From Muribaculaceae bacterium (GTDB taxonomy: Bacteria > Bacteroidota > Bacteroidia > Bacteroidales > Muribaculaceae): a stretch of DNA of 64,000 nt. The stretch spans positions 124,001 to 188,000 of the forward strand of contig JAFLUA010000001.1 in NCBI GenBank assembly GCA_022508985.1, in the 5' to 3' direction. Within the stretch, counting starts at the first letter, position 1, and each line of letters opens with the position of its first letter. This document shows positions 45,330 to 54,078 of this stretch, in pieces. The notes beneath the pieces are model-generated. The model was not told where the DNA came from. It saw only the letters and a list, made by a program, of their open reading frames with translations, and made no database searches. Both the position numbers and the translations under genes were made by a program.

Positions 45330-46358
45330 ATGAAATTGATCAATAGGCACATATTCATGTTGTTGGCTCTTATTGTGTTGGCGATAGGAAATATCGCGGC
45401 TCAAAATGGCTCAACAGCATATAACTTTTTAGATATAACCACCTCTGCGAGAATTTATGGCATGGGCGGCATGAATATTTCGTTGGTCGACGATGATATT
45501 AGTGTTGTCGACCAAAATCCGGCGCTTTTGGGTAGCGAAATGAATAATATGGTAGGTCTCAATTATATGCGCTATCTTGGCGGATCTAATTTTGCAGGAA
45601 TTCGCTATGCCCATTCGGCAGGAACGCATGGCGCATGGGCCGCGTCGGTGCAGTATTTTGGCTATGGGTCTATGAAAGAGGCCCTTGAAGATGGCACTAT
45701 CGTTGGCACTTTTTCGCCGCAAGATATTTCTTTTTCCGGCACATATTCCCACGATTTTACCGATATGCTTCGTGGTGGTATCGCCCTGAAATTTTTGTAT
45801 AGTGCGTATGCCGAATACAATGCATTTGCCTTGGCTACCGACTTGGGTATCAATTATTACGACCCGGATAAGGACTTGTCACTGTCGGTAGTGCTTGCCA
45901 ATCTTGGCGGACAAGTAAAACGATTTAATGAGACATATAACCGCTTGCCGTTTGACGTCCGCATAGGGTGGTCGCAGTCGTTCGGCTCCTTCCCGGTGCG
46001 TTTTTCAATAACGGCGTGGAATCTAACGCGTTGGCGTCTGCCGTATATGGAAGCCGGTGATGGTTCGTCGGCTTCGACGCCGCAACTGAAAGATACTTTT
46101 GCCTCAAATTTTTTTCGCCACCTCGTTTTTAGTGCCGACCTAATCACGAGTCCTAACTATTATGTATCGCTTGGGTATAACTATAAAACCCGAACGGATA
46201 TGAACACATATTCTCGAAGTATATTGTCGGGATTTACTATTGGTGGCGGTCTTAAGGTAAAGAATTTTGGAGTTGGTGTTGCATTGGCACAACCTCACGC
46301 CGGAGGCACTACTTTTATGTTTAACCTTTCCTATAACTTTAACGATTTAATTCATTGA
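45330..46358 (+). CDS. porQ: type IX secretion system protein PorQ
   Basis: A 342-residue outer-membrane barrel protein with signal peptide (cleavage near NIAAQ, residue 25). It opens YNFLDITTSARIYGMGGMNISLVDDDISVVDQNPALL, a PorQ/PorV-type start (first 20 residues quoted here only in part as family landmarks: ARIYGMGG and NPALL), followed by alternating strands to the aromatic C-terminus. PorQ is a peripheral T9SS outer-membrane component of Bacteroidota and is usually found just before cmk, as here (1 nt gap). Confidence 0.9.
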   Translation: MKLINRHIFMLLALIVLAIGNIAAQNGSTAYNFLDITTSARIYGMGGMNISLVDDDISVVDQNPALLGSEMNNMVGLNYMRYLGGSNFAGIRYAHSAGTHGAWAASVQYFGYGSMKEALEDGTIVGTFSPQDISFSGTYSHDFTDMLRGGIALKFLYSAYAEYNAFALATDLGINYYDPDKDLSLSVVLANLGGQVKRFNETYNRLPFDVRIGWSQSFGSFPVRFSITAWNLTRWRLPYMEAGDGSSASTPQLKDTFASNFFRHLVFSADLITSPNYYVSLGYNYKTRTDMNTYSRSILSGFTIGGGLKVKNFGVGVALAQPHAGGTTFMFNLSYNFNDLIH

Positions 46359-46359
46359 C

Positions 46360-47058
46360 GTGCAAGCACATCGAAAAATAATTATTGCTATCGACGGATT
46401 CTCGTCATCGGGCAAAAGCACAATGGCAAGACGCTTGGCCTCAGCGATTGGCTATCGCTATATCGATTCAGGTGCAATGTATAGAGCCGTTACACTATAT
46501 GCACTTGATAATGGCATGGTAGACGATGATGGGAAATTGCATGAGTCTGAAATAATAGAGTCATTACCGTGTATTAAAGTTGACTTTGAAGTTCAACCCG
46601 ACGGCACGCAGCATACTGTTCTCAACGGAATTGATGTCGAAAAAGAAATACGCCGCTTACGGGTGTCGAATGTCGTTTCACCTGTTGCAGCAATACCGGA
46701 GGTGCGTCATGCGCTTGTAGCGATGCAAAAAGCTCTCGGTAAAGAACGAGGCATAGTGATGGATGGTCGTGATATAGGCACTGTTGTTTTTTCGGATGCC
46801 GAACTTAAAGTATTTGTAGATGCCTCGGCCGAAACGCGTGCGCAGCGTCGCTTTAAAGAACTACTCGAAAAAGGCTCTGCCGTATCGTATGAAGATGTGC
46901 TTGCCAATGTGGTGCATCGTGACCATATCGATTCGACTCGTGAAGAAAGTCCGCTCCGTAAGGCCGACGATGCAATCTCGATTGACAATTCAAATATGAC
47001 CATCGATGAGCAGGATGCGTGGCTCATGGAGCAGTTTAATAAGGTTGTAAAAGCTTGA
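46360..47058 (+). CDS. cmk: cytidylate kinase
   Basis: A 232-residue NMP kinase: P-loop GFSSSGKST (13-21), YIDSGAMYRAVTLYA and the CMP-site GRDIGTVVF and RRFKEL. It phosphorylates CMP and dCMP. It starts with GTG at 46360, one nucleotide after the porQ stop; there is no ATG before the P-loop. The stop overlaps the ispH start (TTGA). Confidence 0.95.
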   Translation: MQAHRKIIIAIDGFSSSGKSTMARRLASAIGYRYIDSGAMYRAVTLYALDNGMVDDDGKLHESEIIESLPCIKVDFEVQPDGTQHTVLNGIDVEKEIRRLRVSNVVSPVAAIPEVRHALVAMQKALGKERGIVMDGRDIGTVVFSDAELKVFVDASAETRAQRRFKELLEKGSAVSYEDVLANVVHRDHIDSTREESPLRKADDAISIDNSNMTIDEQDAWLMEQFNKVVKA

Positions 47059-47936
47059 AGGCTAATATAGAAATAGATAGTGAATCGGGGTTCTGCTTTG
47101 GTGTAGTTACAGCAATACGTAAAGCGGAAGAGGAGTTGGAACGCACCGGAAGCCTTTATTGCCTCGGCGATATTGTACACAATTCCGATGAAGTTGAACG
47201 CTTGCGCGCCAAAGGTCTGACTACGATTACGCATGAAGATATGCATTCGCTTAAAGATGCGAAAGTGTTGCTTCGGGCCCATGGCGAACCTCCCGAAACT
47301 TATCGGTTGGCAGAACGTAACAGTATCGAAATTATCGATGCGACATGTCCTGTAGTGCTCAAATTACAGCAACGGATAAAGGCTGATTTTGACAAATGTA
47401 ATCCCTCAGATATCGCGTCGCCGCAGATAGTTATATATGGCAAACGCGGTCATGCCGAAGTGAATGGACTTGTTGGGCAAACCGAAGGGCATGCCATTGT
47501 TGTAGAAGATATTAAAGGTCTCGATAAAGTAGATTTCAGCCGACCTGTCATTTTGTATTCTCAGACGACCAAATCGCTTGAGGGATTTAATGCCGTTGTA
47601 GAAGAAATAAAACGCAGAATAGAGCCCGGCCTTACATTTAAATACTACGATACTATATGCCGTCAAGTAGCGAATAGGGCAGAACATCTGCGCAATTTTG
47701 CAAAGAGCAAAGATGTGGTGCTTTTTGTTGCTGGCACCAAGAGTAGTAACGGCAAAGTGCTATACAACCACTGTAAAGAGGTGAATCCGCGAACGCATCT
47801 CATCTCTAACGAGCACGAGTTGCAAGCCGATTGGATAAAAGGTGCCACAAACATAGGTATCTGTGGAGCTACCTCTACGCCACGATGGCTTATGGAGCGA
47901 GTGCGCGATACCTTGCACGAAGACGATAATGAATAA
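47055..47936 (+). CDS. ispH: 4-hydroxy-3-methylbut-2-enyl diphosphate reductase
   Basis: A 293-residue IspH (LytB), which makes IPP and DMAPP in the last MEP-pathway step. The three cluster-ligating cysteines are Cys14 (FCFGV), Cys98 (DATCPVV) and Cys202 (TICRQV), with the HSE-type RAHGEPPE and SQTTKSL motifs in place. It starts at TTG 47055, overlapping the cmk stop by 4 nt; no ATG precedes the first cysteine. The cmk-ispH pair is common in this phylum. Confidence 0.94.
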   Translation: MKANIEIDSESGFCFGVVTAIRKAEEELERTGSLYCLGDIVHNSDEVERLRAKGLTTITHEDMHSLKDAKVLLRAHGEPPETYRLAERNSIEIIDATCPVVLKLQQRIKADFDKCNPSDIASPQIVIYGKRGHAEVNGLVGQTEGHAIVVEDIKGLDKVDFSRPVILYSQTTKSLEGFNAVVEEIKRRIEPGLTFKYYDTICRQVANRAEHLRNFAKSKDVVLFVAGTKSSNGKVLYNHCKEVNPRTHLISNEHELQADWIKGATNIGICGATSTPRWLMERVRDTLHEDDNE

Positions 47937-47989
47937 TTTTATCGCTTTCGATGATGTGTGTTGTGTAGCTATAAAACTCTTGATTCGTT

Positions 47990-48391
47990 ATGCCAATACC
48001 TCGTAATTCCGCTAAAAAATCGCCACAACGCACACGTCGACGCCGAAGCGTGCGCAAAGTTAGCCATCGTTCTGCCATAGCGCACTGGAGAGTATGGTTT
48101 GCAATAGCAGTAATTGCAGTTGTGATATTAAGTTTTGTATTAATACGTAGTGTTAGTGCAAATGATGTTCGTCAATGCAATGAAGCCGAAATGGCGGCCG
48201 CGGCAGAGAGTGGGAAAACAGCCGGTGAAAAAGTATTGGAAACAGCTCCCGGATCGATGCAACGTGAGGAAGCCATTTTTGAAATACGTGCTCGCGAAAC
48301 AGAAATACGTGCTGCCGGATTTCCAACAGCCGCCGATGCTTTTGCCGCAGCAGCCGAGGAGGTAATGCGCAAAGGCGGCGTGATAGAGTGA
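47990..48391 (+). CDS. small membrane protein of unknown function
   Basis: A 133-residue protein: a highly basic N-terminus (Arg/Lys-rich to residue 30), one membrane helix (33-52, rich in Ile/Val) and an Ala/Glu-rich helical tail likely outside the cytoplasm. No family is recognised. The codon pattern resembles its neighbours and the frame is closed by a normal stop, so it is likely real. It lies 53 nt after ispH and 80 nt before prfB, whose promoter follows. Confidence 0.6.
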   Translation: MPIPRNSAKKSPQRTRRRRSVRKVSHRSAIAHWRVWFAIAVIAVVILSFVLIRSVSANDVRQCNEAEMAAAAESGKTAGEKVLETAPGSMQREEAIFEIRARETEIRAAGFPTAADAFAAAAEEVMRKGGVIE

Positions 48392-48418
48392 AAATATAGA
48401 TAGACTAATACCGACACG

Positions 48419-48449
48419 TTGTTTTTACATGTAAAATTTCTTATCTTTG
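48419..48449 (+). promoter_or_regulatory. prfB promoter
   Basis: TTG at 48419-48421, 20-bp spacer, TATCTTTG at 48442-48449; the prfB ATG is 22 nt downstream. Confidence 0.78.
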
Positions 48450-48471
48450 CATTATCTTAAGACAACAAAAT

Positions 48472-49597
48472 ATGATTACACAGGAACAATTAAAAGAGAC
48501 TTTTGAGCGTATGCTTGCGCTGAGGAGGTATCTTTGACATCGATGGTAAGAAAATAGCCGTTGAAGAAGAGCAACTGCGCACTATGGTAGATGGGTTCTG
48601 GGAAAATGCCGAGGCCGCGCAGAAGCAGATGAAAAAAATCAAAGATTTACAGAAGTGGATTGCCGACTATGCCGAACTCGAAGGAGCTGTCGACGAAGTA
48701 AAACTATCTCTTGATTTCTATAAAGAAGAGATTGTAAGCGAAGAAGAAGTCGATCAGGCATACGCTCATGCGACAAAGCTACTCGAAGACCTCGAGCTGC
48801 GCAATATGTTGCGCCGTGAGGAAGATATAATGAGCGCGGTGTTGAAGATAAATTCCGGTGCCGGAGGTACGGAAAGCCAAGATTGGGCTTCAATGTTGAT
48901 GCGTATGTATATGCGATGGTCTGAAGATCATGGATATAAACTCTCGGTAGCCAACCTTCTTGAGGGCGATGAGGCCGGTATTAAAAGTTGTACTTTGAAT
49001 ATAGAGGGTGACTTTGCCTACGGCTTCCTTAAGAGTGAAAATGGAGTGCATCGTCTTGTTAGGGTGTCGCCCTATAATGCACAGGGAAAGCGTATGACAT
49101 CGTTTGCGTCGGTATTCGTTACGCCACTTGTCGACGATACTATTGAAATAAAAGTAGAGCCGGCATTATTATCGTGGGATACATTCCGCTCGGGTGGCGC
49201 CGGAGGCCAAAATGTAAACAAGGTAGAATCGGGCGTTCGTCTGCGATACCAATTTACCGACCCTTACACCGGTGAAAAAGAGGAAATTCTTATAGAGAAT
49301 ACCGAAACACGCGACCAACCTAAGAATAAGGAAAATGCATTGCGCCAATTGCGCTCTATATTGTATGCAAAAGAGTTGGAGCATCGCATGGCTGAGCAAG
49401 CTAAGATAGAAGCCGGCAAAAAGAAAATCGAATGGGGCTCTCAGATTAGAAGCTATGTTTTCGACGACAGGCGAGTAAAAGATCATCGCACTAACTATCA
49501 GACATCGGATGTTAATGGTGTTATGGATGGCGACCTCGACGATTTCATAAAAGCATATCTGATGGAGTTCTCAGAAAAAACAGATGGACAACAATAA
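48472..49597 (+). CDS. prfB: peptide chain release factor 2, with programmed +1 frameshift
   Basis: The gene is join(48472..48534, 48536..49597), 374 residues. A 21-codon leader runs in one frame to an in-frame TGA at 48535-48537; the main frame continues one base on. The slip site CTT TGA C, preceded by AGGAGG (48523-48528) and TAT, is the classic RF2 autoregulation signal: little RF2 means slow reading of UGA, more frameshift, more RF2. The product reads UGA and UAA; GGQ is at 244-246, and the stop-recognition tripeptide is SPY (199-201) where E. coli has SPF. The frame alone from 48584 would miss the true N-terminus. Confidence 0.95.
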
Positions 49598-49629
49598 AAA
49601 TAATTTAGTAAATACCATAAATCATAGCT

Positions 49630-50583
49630 ATGAAACCTTACGTTCTTGGAATTGATATCGGTGGCACAAACAGTGTATTTGGCATTGTCGATGCCCGAGG
49701 CAACGTTATTGCCAGTTCTTCTATCAAAACGCAAAAGCATGCTAAGTTTGAGGACTATCTCGATGAATTGTATGAAGCCGCCATGCGCCTTTTTGAAGAC
49801 AATGATGCAGTAGGTAAAATACAGGGAATAGGTATAGGTGCCCCTAATGCCAATTATTACGATGGCACGATAGCCGATGCCGTAAATCTGCCGTGGCCCA
49901 ATCTTCCACTTGCAAAACTTGTAAGTGATAAATTTGGCATACCAGTAGCAATAACTAACGATGCCAATGCTGCAGCCCTCGGAGAAATGACTTATGGCGC
50001 GGCACGTGGTATGAAAGACTTTATCATGATTACACTTGGCACCGGGGTAGGCTCAGGTATTGTTGTAAACGGACAAGTTGTTTACGGGCACGATGGTCTT
50101 GCCGGAGAGCTTGGTCACATCATTGTAAAACGCAATAATGGACGTCAGTGTGGTTGTGGACGAGTAGGGTGCCTCGAAGCATATTGCTCGGCAACCGGAG
50201 TCGCTCGCTCGGCCCGAGAATTCCTCGAAGTGCGTACCGAGCAGTCTTCGCTACGCAATTTGCCGGTTGACGAAATTACATCGAAAGATGTTTATGACGC
50301 AGCAGTAAATGGCGACAAGTTGGCAATGGATATATTTAATTATACCGGTAATATTCTTGGAGAAGCCATCGCCGATATGATGACCTTCTCTTCCCCTGAA
50401 GCGTTTATCCTTTTCGGCGGATTAGCGAAGAGTGGCGAATTACTCCTTAAACCTTTGCGAGAAGCAATGGATCGCAATATGCTGTCGATATATAAAGGAA
50501 AGGCTAAAGTAGTTCTCAGCGAGCTGAAAGAGGCCGACGCTGCGGTCCTTGGCGCCAGTGCTCTCGGTTGGGAAGCCAAATAA
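49630..50583 (+). CDS. ROK-family sugar kinase (glucokinase-like)
   Basis: A 317-residue ROK kinase: ATP-site DIGGTN at residues 9-14, GAPNANYY near residue 76, NDANAAALGE, the GTGVGSGIVVNG loop, and the zinc-binding set CGCGRVGCLE with the preceding GELGH. ROK kinases phosphorylate hexoses such as glucose or N-acetylated sugars. The domain set fits glucokinase, but ROK enzymes differ in sugar. It has 32 nt of space after prfB and ends at a bidirectional terminator. Confidence 0.92.
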   Translation: MKPYVLGIDIGGTNSVFGIVDARGNVIASSSIKTQKHAKFEDYLDELYEAAMRLFEDNDAVGKIQGIGIGAPNANYYDGTIADAVNLPWPNLPLAKLVSDKFGIPVAITNDANAAALGEMTYGAARGMKDFIMITLGTGVGSGIVVNGQVVYGHDGLAGELGHIIVKRNNGRQCGCGRVGCLEAYCSATGVARSAREFLEVRTEQSSLRNLPVDEITSKDVYDAAVNGDKLAMDIFNYTGNILGEAIADMMTFSSPEAFILFGGLAKSGELLLKPLREAMDRNMLSIYKGKAKVVLSELKEADAAVLGASALGWEAK

Positions 50584-50604
50584 AAGTTTAGAAATAAGTA
50601 ATAT

Positions 50605-50648
50605 AAAGCCATTTCTTATGCATGGTTGCATGGGAAATGGCTTTTGTT
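50605..50648. terminator. bidirectional terminator between ROK kinase and neuB-like gene
   Basis: AAAGCCATTTC (50605-50615) pairs perfectly with GAAATGGCTTT (50634-50644), with T/A runs on both flanks, serving both convergent genes. Confidence 0.85.
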
Positions 50649-50656
50649 TTGGAATT

Positions 50657-51670
50657 CTATAGTATTATCAATTCGTCGGCACAGAAGTCTTGTTTGGCTC
50701 TTTGACCTAAGACAGAATCCCATAGCATGGGAGATATGCCATTACCTGGGCGTTTAACAGTAATGTTTTCTTCGGAGAATATTTCGCCGGCGGCTATCTT
50801 ACGTGCGGCCACAATGCTTTTGCGCGCGATGTCGACATTTTTTCGTTCGGCATCGGCCACACATTTCGTCTCGATGCCGAGAGCCGTTTCTGTGTTGCGT
50901 ATTACTTCTACAAGATGCGATAATTCATCGGGCTGGAGAGATGCTTTATGGTCGGGCCCCGGCAAATTGCGATCGAGAGTAAAGTGCTTTTCGATAATCA
51001 TAGCGCCACGAGCTACTGCAGCTATTGCGACATCGGTTCCTACTGTATGGTCGCTATAACCTACACCGGCGCACCCTAAAGAGCGGAGAGAGTCGATAGC
51101 CCTAAGATTAACGGAGTTAAGTGGAGCAGGGTATTGTGTGGTACAATGAAGTAGATATATATTTGAGCGCGGAGTCCCGGCTGTTTCAAGTATTTTTACA
51201 GCATCCTCAACTTCTGCAATAGTAGCCATGCCTGTCGACATTATCACTTTCTGGCCCAGCGCTCCTATTTTGCGGAGATATGGCAAATTAGTAATTTCGC
51301 CTGAAGGAATTTTCCAAAAGTCCATCTTGAGTGGAATCAGGCAATCGATAGATACGAGGTCGAACGGAGTACTCATAAAGCCGATACCCTCAATGTCGCA
51401 AAGCGCTTTTAGCTCGGCGTAAGCTTCTAAAGGCAGGTGTATAGCCTTACACATCTCGAGCTGGCTCTCAGACTCACCTGTTGTGACCTTTTGATAGTCG
51501 GCTTTAGGCGCAAATGTCGATATTACGAGTTCCGGTACAGCCGTCTGGAACTTCACATAGTCGGCACCGGCCTTCTTCGCCTCTTTAATCATCGTTTTCG
51601 CCAACTCGATGTTGCCGTTATGATTAACGCCGGCCTCGGCAATTATAATGACGAGTTCTTTGTCAGACAT
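50657..51670 (-). CDS. NeuB-family nonulosonic acid synthase (LegI/NeuB-like)
   Basis: A 337-residue enzyme: NeuB TIM barrel with AEAGVNHNG (near 11-19), the KFQTA strand, KIPSGEITNLPYL, VIMSTGMAT, LLHCTTQYP and GYSDHTVG, then a C-terminal SAF/antifreeze-like domain (~280-337). It should condense PEP with a hexosamine-type sugar to form a sialic, legionaminic or related acid. With a LegB-like dehydratase in the operon, legionaminate is the likeliest class, but the sugar is not proven. No CMP-transferase gene lies nearby. It follows the ATP-grasp gene by 2 nt and ends the seven-gene operon. Confidence 0.9.
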   Translation of the reverse strand: MSDKELVIIIAEAGVNHNGNIELAKTMIKEAKKAGADYVKFQTAVPELVISTFAPKADYQKVTTGESESQLEMCKAIHLPLEAYAELKALCDIEGIGFMSTPFDLVSIDCLIPLKMDFWKIPSGEITNLPYLRKIGALGQKVIMSTGMATIAEVEDAVKILETAGTPRSNIYLLHCTTQYPAPLNSVNLRAIDSLRSLGCAGVGYSDHTVGTDVAIAAVARGAMIIEKHFTLDRNLPGPDHKASLQPDELSHLVEVIRNTETALGIETKCVADAERKNVDIARKSIVAARKIAAGEIFSEENITVKRPGNGISPMLWDSVLGQRAKQDFCADELIIL

Positions 51671-51672
51671 AA

Positions 51673-52644
51673 CTATTTCTCAGGATAAAAAATAACGTCG
51701 GCGAGATAGCGTACGGTCTCAACACCGGCAGTAGCACGCTGCTGTTTTAGAGGTAGGCCGAGTGCGTCGTCGATAATGAGCCCAAGTAAATCCGCCCCGG
51801 CATTAACAGAGGCAACAGCACCACCACCTAAACGAGGATTTATTTCCATAATCATCAGATGGCCGCTGTCGAGGTCGCGTATAAGTTGAACTGTTATAGC
51901 GCCTCTTAACCCGGTTGCTCGTAAAGCGTCTTTAGTAAGTGAAATTATTTTTTCTTCGTCAATGGTGATGGTTCTAACAACTTCGCCACCATTGACTTCC
52001 AATCGAATGCGAGGGCTTGTTAACGCGATAGAGCCGTCGAATATTCCAACGTAGCAATCAACTGTTATCTCTTGTCGGTGGTCGAATCGTTCTTGTATTA
52101 GGTAATTAGAACGATCGTTTAGTACCTCGTCAAGTTGTTGTTGGTTATCTATTTCTATAATTCCTTTGGAAGCAGAACCAAATCTTGGTTTTGCAATTAG
52201 AGGATAAGAAAAAAACGAGCCTTGAAATGTCTTTGGAATTGGAAGCTTGTTGTTCTCAAACAAAACTGCGGCCGCACATTTGTCGAACATTTTCTCAGCG
52301 TCCACACGTGGGCTTACCGGAGCGAACACACCGCTTGTAGAGTGGTTGGCAACAAAGTCGACGGCAACAGTAACGGCACGATCAACAAAAGGCAATATAA
52401 TGTCGATATTTCGTTCACGACAGATGTTGTCAAGGTCGGCATAGATGCGTTCGTCATCCCACCGCAAACCGGCAATAATATCTCCTTCGGCAGAAAGGGC
52501 ACTGTGAGTACTGAGTTCGTATCCGGTGATATTGCACTCCAACCCTCTCGAGTTACATGCCTTTTTTATCAGACGAGCCATCGCCACTCGCTTGGCTCCT
52601 CCTAAAAACAGAAAGTTGAGATGCTTTGGTTGATGCGGAATCAT
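51673..52644 (-). CDS. ATP-grasp ligase of unknown substrate
   Basis: A 323-residue ATP-grasp protein: an N-terminal nucleotide-fold opening NFLFLGGAKRV, a central ATP-binding segment PLIAKPRFGSASKGI and LIQERF, and the catalytic metal site LMIMEINPRLGGG near residue 275. It resembles carbamoyl-phosphate-synthase-like ATP-grasp enzymes that couple ATP use to acyl-phosphate and then amide or ester formation. It sits between a LegB-like dehydratase (4-nt overlap) and a NeuB-like synthase (2-nt gap), where no such step exists in the standard pathways I know. It may ligate an amino acid or amine to a sugar (inference). Confidence 0.85.
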   Translation of the reverse strand: MIPHQPKHLNFLFLGGAKRVAMARLIKKACNSRGLECNITGYELSTHSALSAEGDIIAGLRWDDERIYADLDNICRERNIDIILPFVDRAVTVAVDFVANHSTSGVFAPVSPRVDAEKMFDKCAAAVLFENNKLPIPKTFQGSFFSYPLIAKPRFGSASKGIIEIDNQQQLDEVLNDRSNYLIQERFDHRQEITVDCYVGIFDGSIALTSPRIRLEVNGGEVVRTITIDEEKIISLTKDALRATGLRGAITVQLIRDLDSGHLMIMEINPRLGGGAVASVNAGADLLGLIIDDALGLPLKQQRATAGVETVRYLADVIFYPEK

Positions 52645-53639
52645 CGGTTGTAAATATTGCTCTTATATTTCGATAAGTTTTCGGGTCGGCAGAACCATTC
52701 GATAGTTTTGCGAAGACCCTCTTCCAGAGAATGCCTCGGCCGCCAATCGGTGAGACTTGTGACAAGAGAATTGTCGCCGCATAGTCGGTTTACTTCGCTC
52801 TTAATCGGACGAATACGCTCGGCATCTACACATTCTTCAACGTCTTTACCCATGATATTAGCAATAAGTTTCAACGTGTCGGCCATCGAAATTTCTTTAC
52901 CGGTGGCTATGTTAATATCACGTCCTTCAATACCATTGGCTTCGGCCAAAGCGATGAAGCCGGCTGCGGTGTCTTCTACGTAGTTAAAGTCGCGTGTGGG
53001 AGACAAATCGCCTATTTTGATTTTTGTATTTCCGGCGGCAATCTGTGTTATTATAGTGGGGATAATAGCTCGGGCACTCTGTCGAGGGCCGTAAGTGTTA
53101 AATGGTCGAGCTATAACAACGGGAAGGTCGAAAGCGTTGAAAAAACTTGTGGCAATAGCGTCAGCCCCTATTTTGGTGGCAGAATAAGGCGATTGCGGTT
53201 GTCTCGGGTGCTTTTCGTCGATAGGAACATATAGCGCAGACCCGTAAACTTCACTTGTCGAAGTTACGACCAGCCGCTGAGTCTTAGCATCGCGAGCGGC
53301 CTGGCATATATTTAAGGTGCCTTTTATGTTTGTGTCGACGTAGCTGTCGGGTGCAATATAGCTATAAGGAATAGCAATGAGTGCCGCCAGATGAAAAACG
53401 ATGTCGGCTCCGTCTACTATTTCGCGGCAAAAATTGGCGTCGCGGACGTCGCCACACACGATTTCGAGTTTCTCGTTTGGCTTAATATCCTCGAGCCAGC
53501 CCCAATTGTTGAAAGAATTATATTGGGCTAAAGCTCTCACATGGTATCCGCGCGATAAGAGGGCTTCAACAAGGTGAGAACCGATAAAGCCATCGGCACC
53601 GGTAACTAATGCGAGGCGCTCGTTTATATTGTTTGCCAT
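52641..53639 (-). CDS. NAD-dependent sugar-nucleotide dehydratase (LegB-like)
   Basis: A 332-residue extended short-chain dehydrogenase/reductase: NAD site TGADGFIGSHL (near 14-24), the active-site Thr/Ser in TSTSEVYG and the YxxxK pair in YSATKIGAD, then FNTYGPRQSARAIIP. The tail fits NAD-dependent 4,6-dehydratases such as LegB that act on UDP- or GDP-GlcNAc to open nonulosonic acid synthesis. It overlaps the ATP-grasp gene by 4 nt. The aminotransferase that normally follows LegB is absent here. Confidence 0.87.
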   Translation of the reverse strand: MANNINERLALVTGADGFIGSHLVEALLSRGYHVRALAQYNSFNNWGWLEDIKPNEKLEIVCGDVRDANFCREIVDGADIVFHLAALIAIPYSYIAPDSYVDTNIKGTLNICQAARDAKTQRLVVTSTSEVYGSALYVPIDEKHPRQPQSPYSATKIGADAIATSFFNAFDLPVVIARPFNTYGPRQSARAIIPTIITQIAAGNTKIKIGDLSPTRDFNYVEDTAAGFIALAEANGIEGRDINIATGKEISMADTLKLIANIMGKDVEECVDAERIRPIKSEVNRLCGDNSLVTSLTDWRPRHSLEEGLRKTIEWFCRPENLSKYKSNIYNR

Positions 53640-53640
53640 A

Positions 53641-54078
53641 TCAATATGTATGCTTTAGGTGGTAGATATATTTTTTACCCTCATTATCGATACGTTGGAG
53701 AGTCATTGTCTTTTTTCCTTTCTCGATATATTCCAAGTGAAACTCGTGTTCGTCAGGAAACAGTAGAAAAGCAGGTGTGGTATATTTGTTATGGTCATCG
53801 CTATAGTCAAAGCTAAGAGTTAATATATTCTCAGCTTCGCTCCACGAGCCAACGTATCGGGTGGCGTTATGAAAATTGTCGGTGCAAGTTATTTGGATAA
53901 TATTTGCCTGAAAGCCCCAAAAACAATCTTCGCCATCAAAGTCTTGCGGAACATTGTCAACAGTCATCTCATATAGATACCAAGAGCCGAAAAGGCGTCC
54001 GATATGTCCTCCATTTTGGGTGCAGCTACATATAGTGAATGTAATAATGCCGAAGAATATTTTTCTGAAATTTTTCAT
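53641..54078 (-). CDS. small lipoprotein, lipocalin-like
   Basis: A 145-residue lipoprotein (lipobox ends at Cys19 of ITFTICSC). The mature part has alternating strands with a WYL-type start (FGSWYLYEMTV) and repeats typical of small lipocalin-like beta-barrels in Bacteroidota. No ligand can be inferred. The gene starts 4 nt inside the Wzi-like gene and precedes the LegB-like gene by 1 nt, so a surface role in the same operon is likely. Confidence 0.7.
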   Translation of the reverse strand: MKNFRKIFFGIITFTICSCTQNGGHIGRLFGSWYLYEMTVDNVPQDFDGEDCFWGFQANIIQITCTDNFHNATRYVGSWSEAENILTLSFDYSDDHNKYTTPAFLLFPDEHEFHLEYIEKGKKTMTLQRIDNEGKKYIYHLKHTY

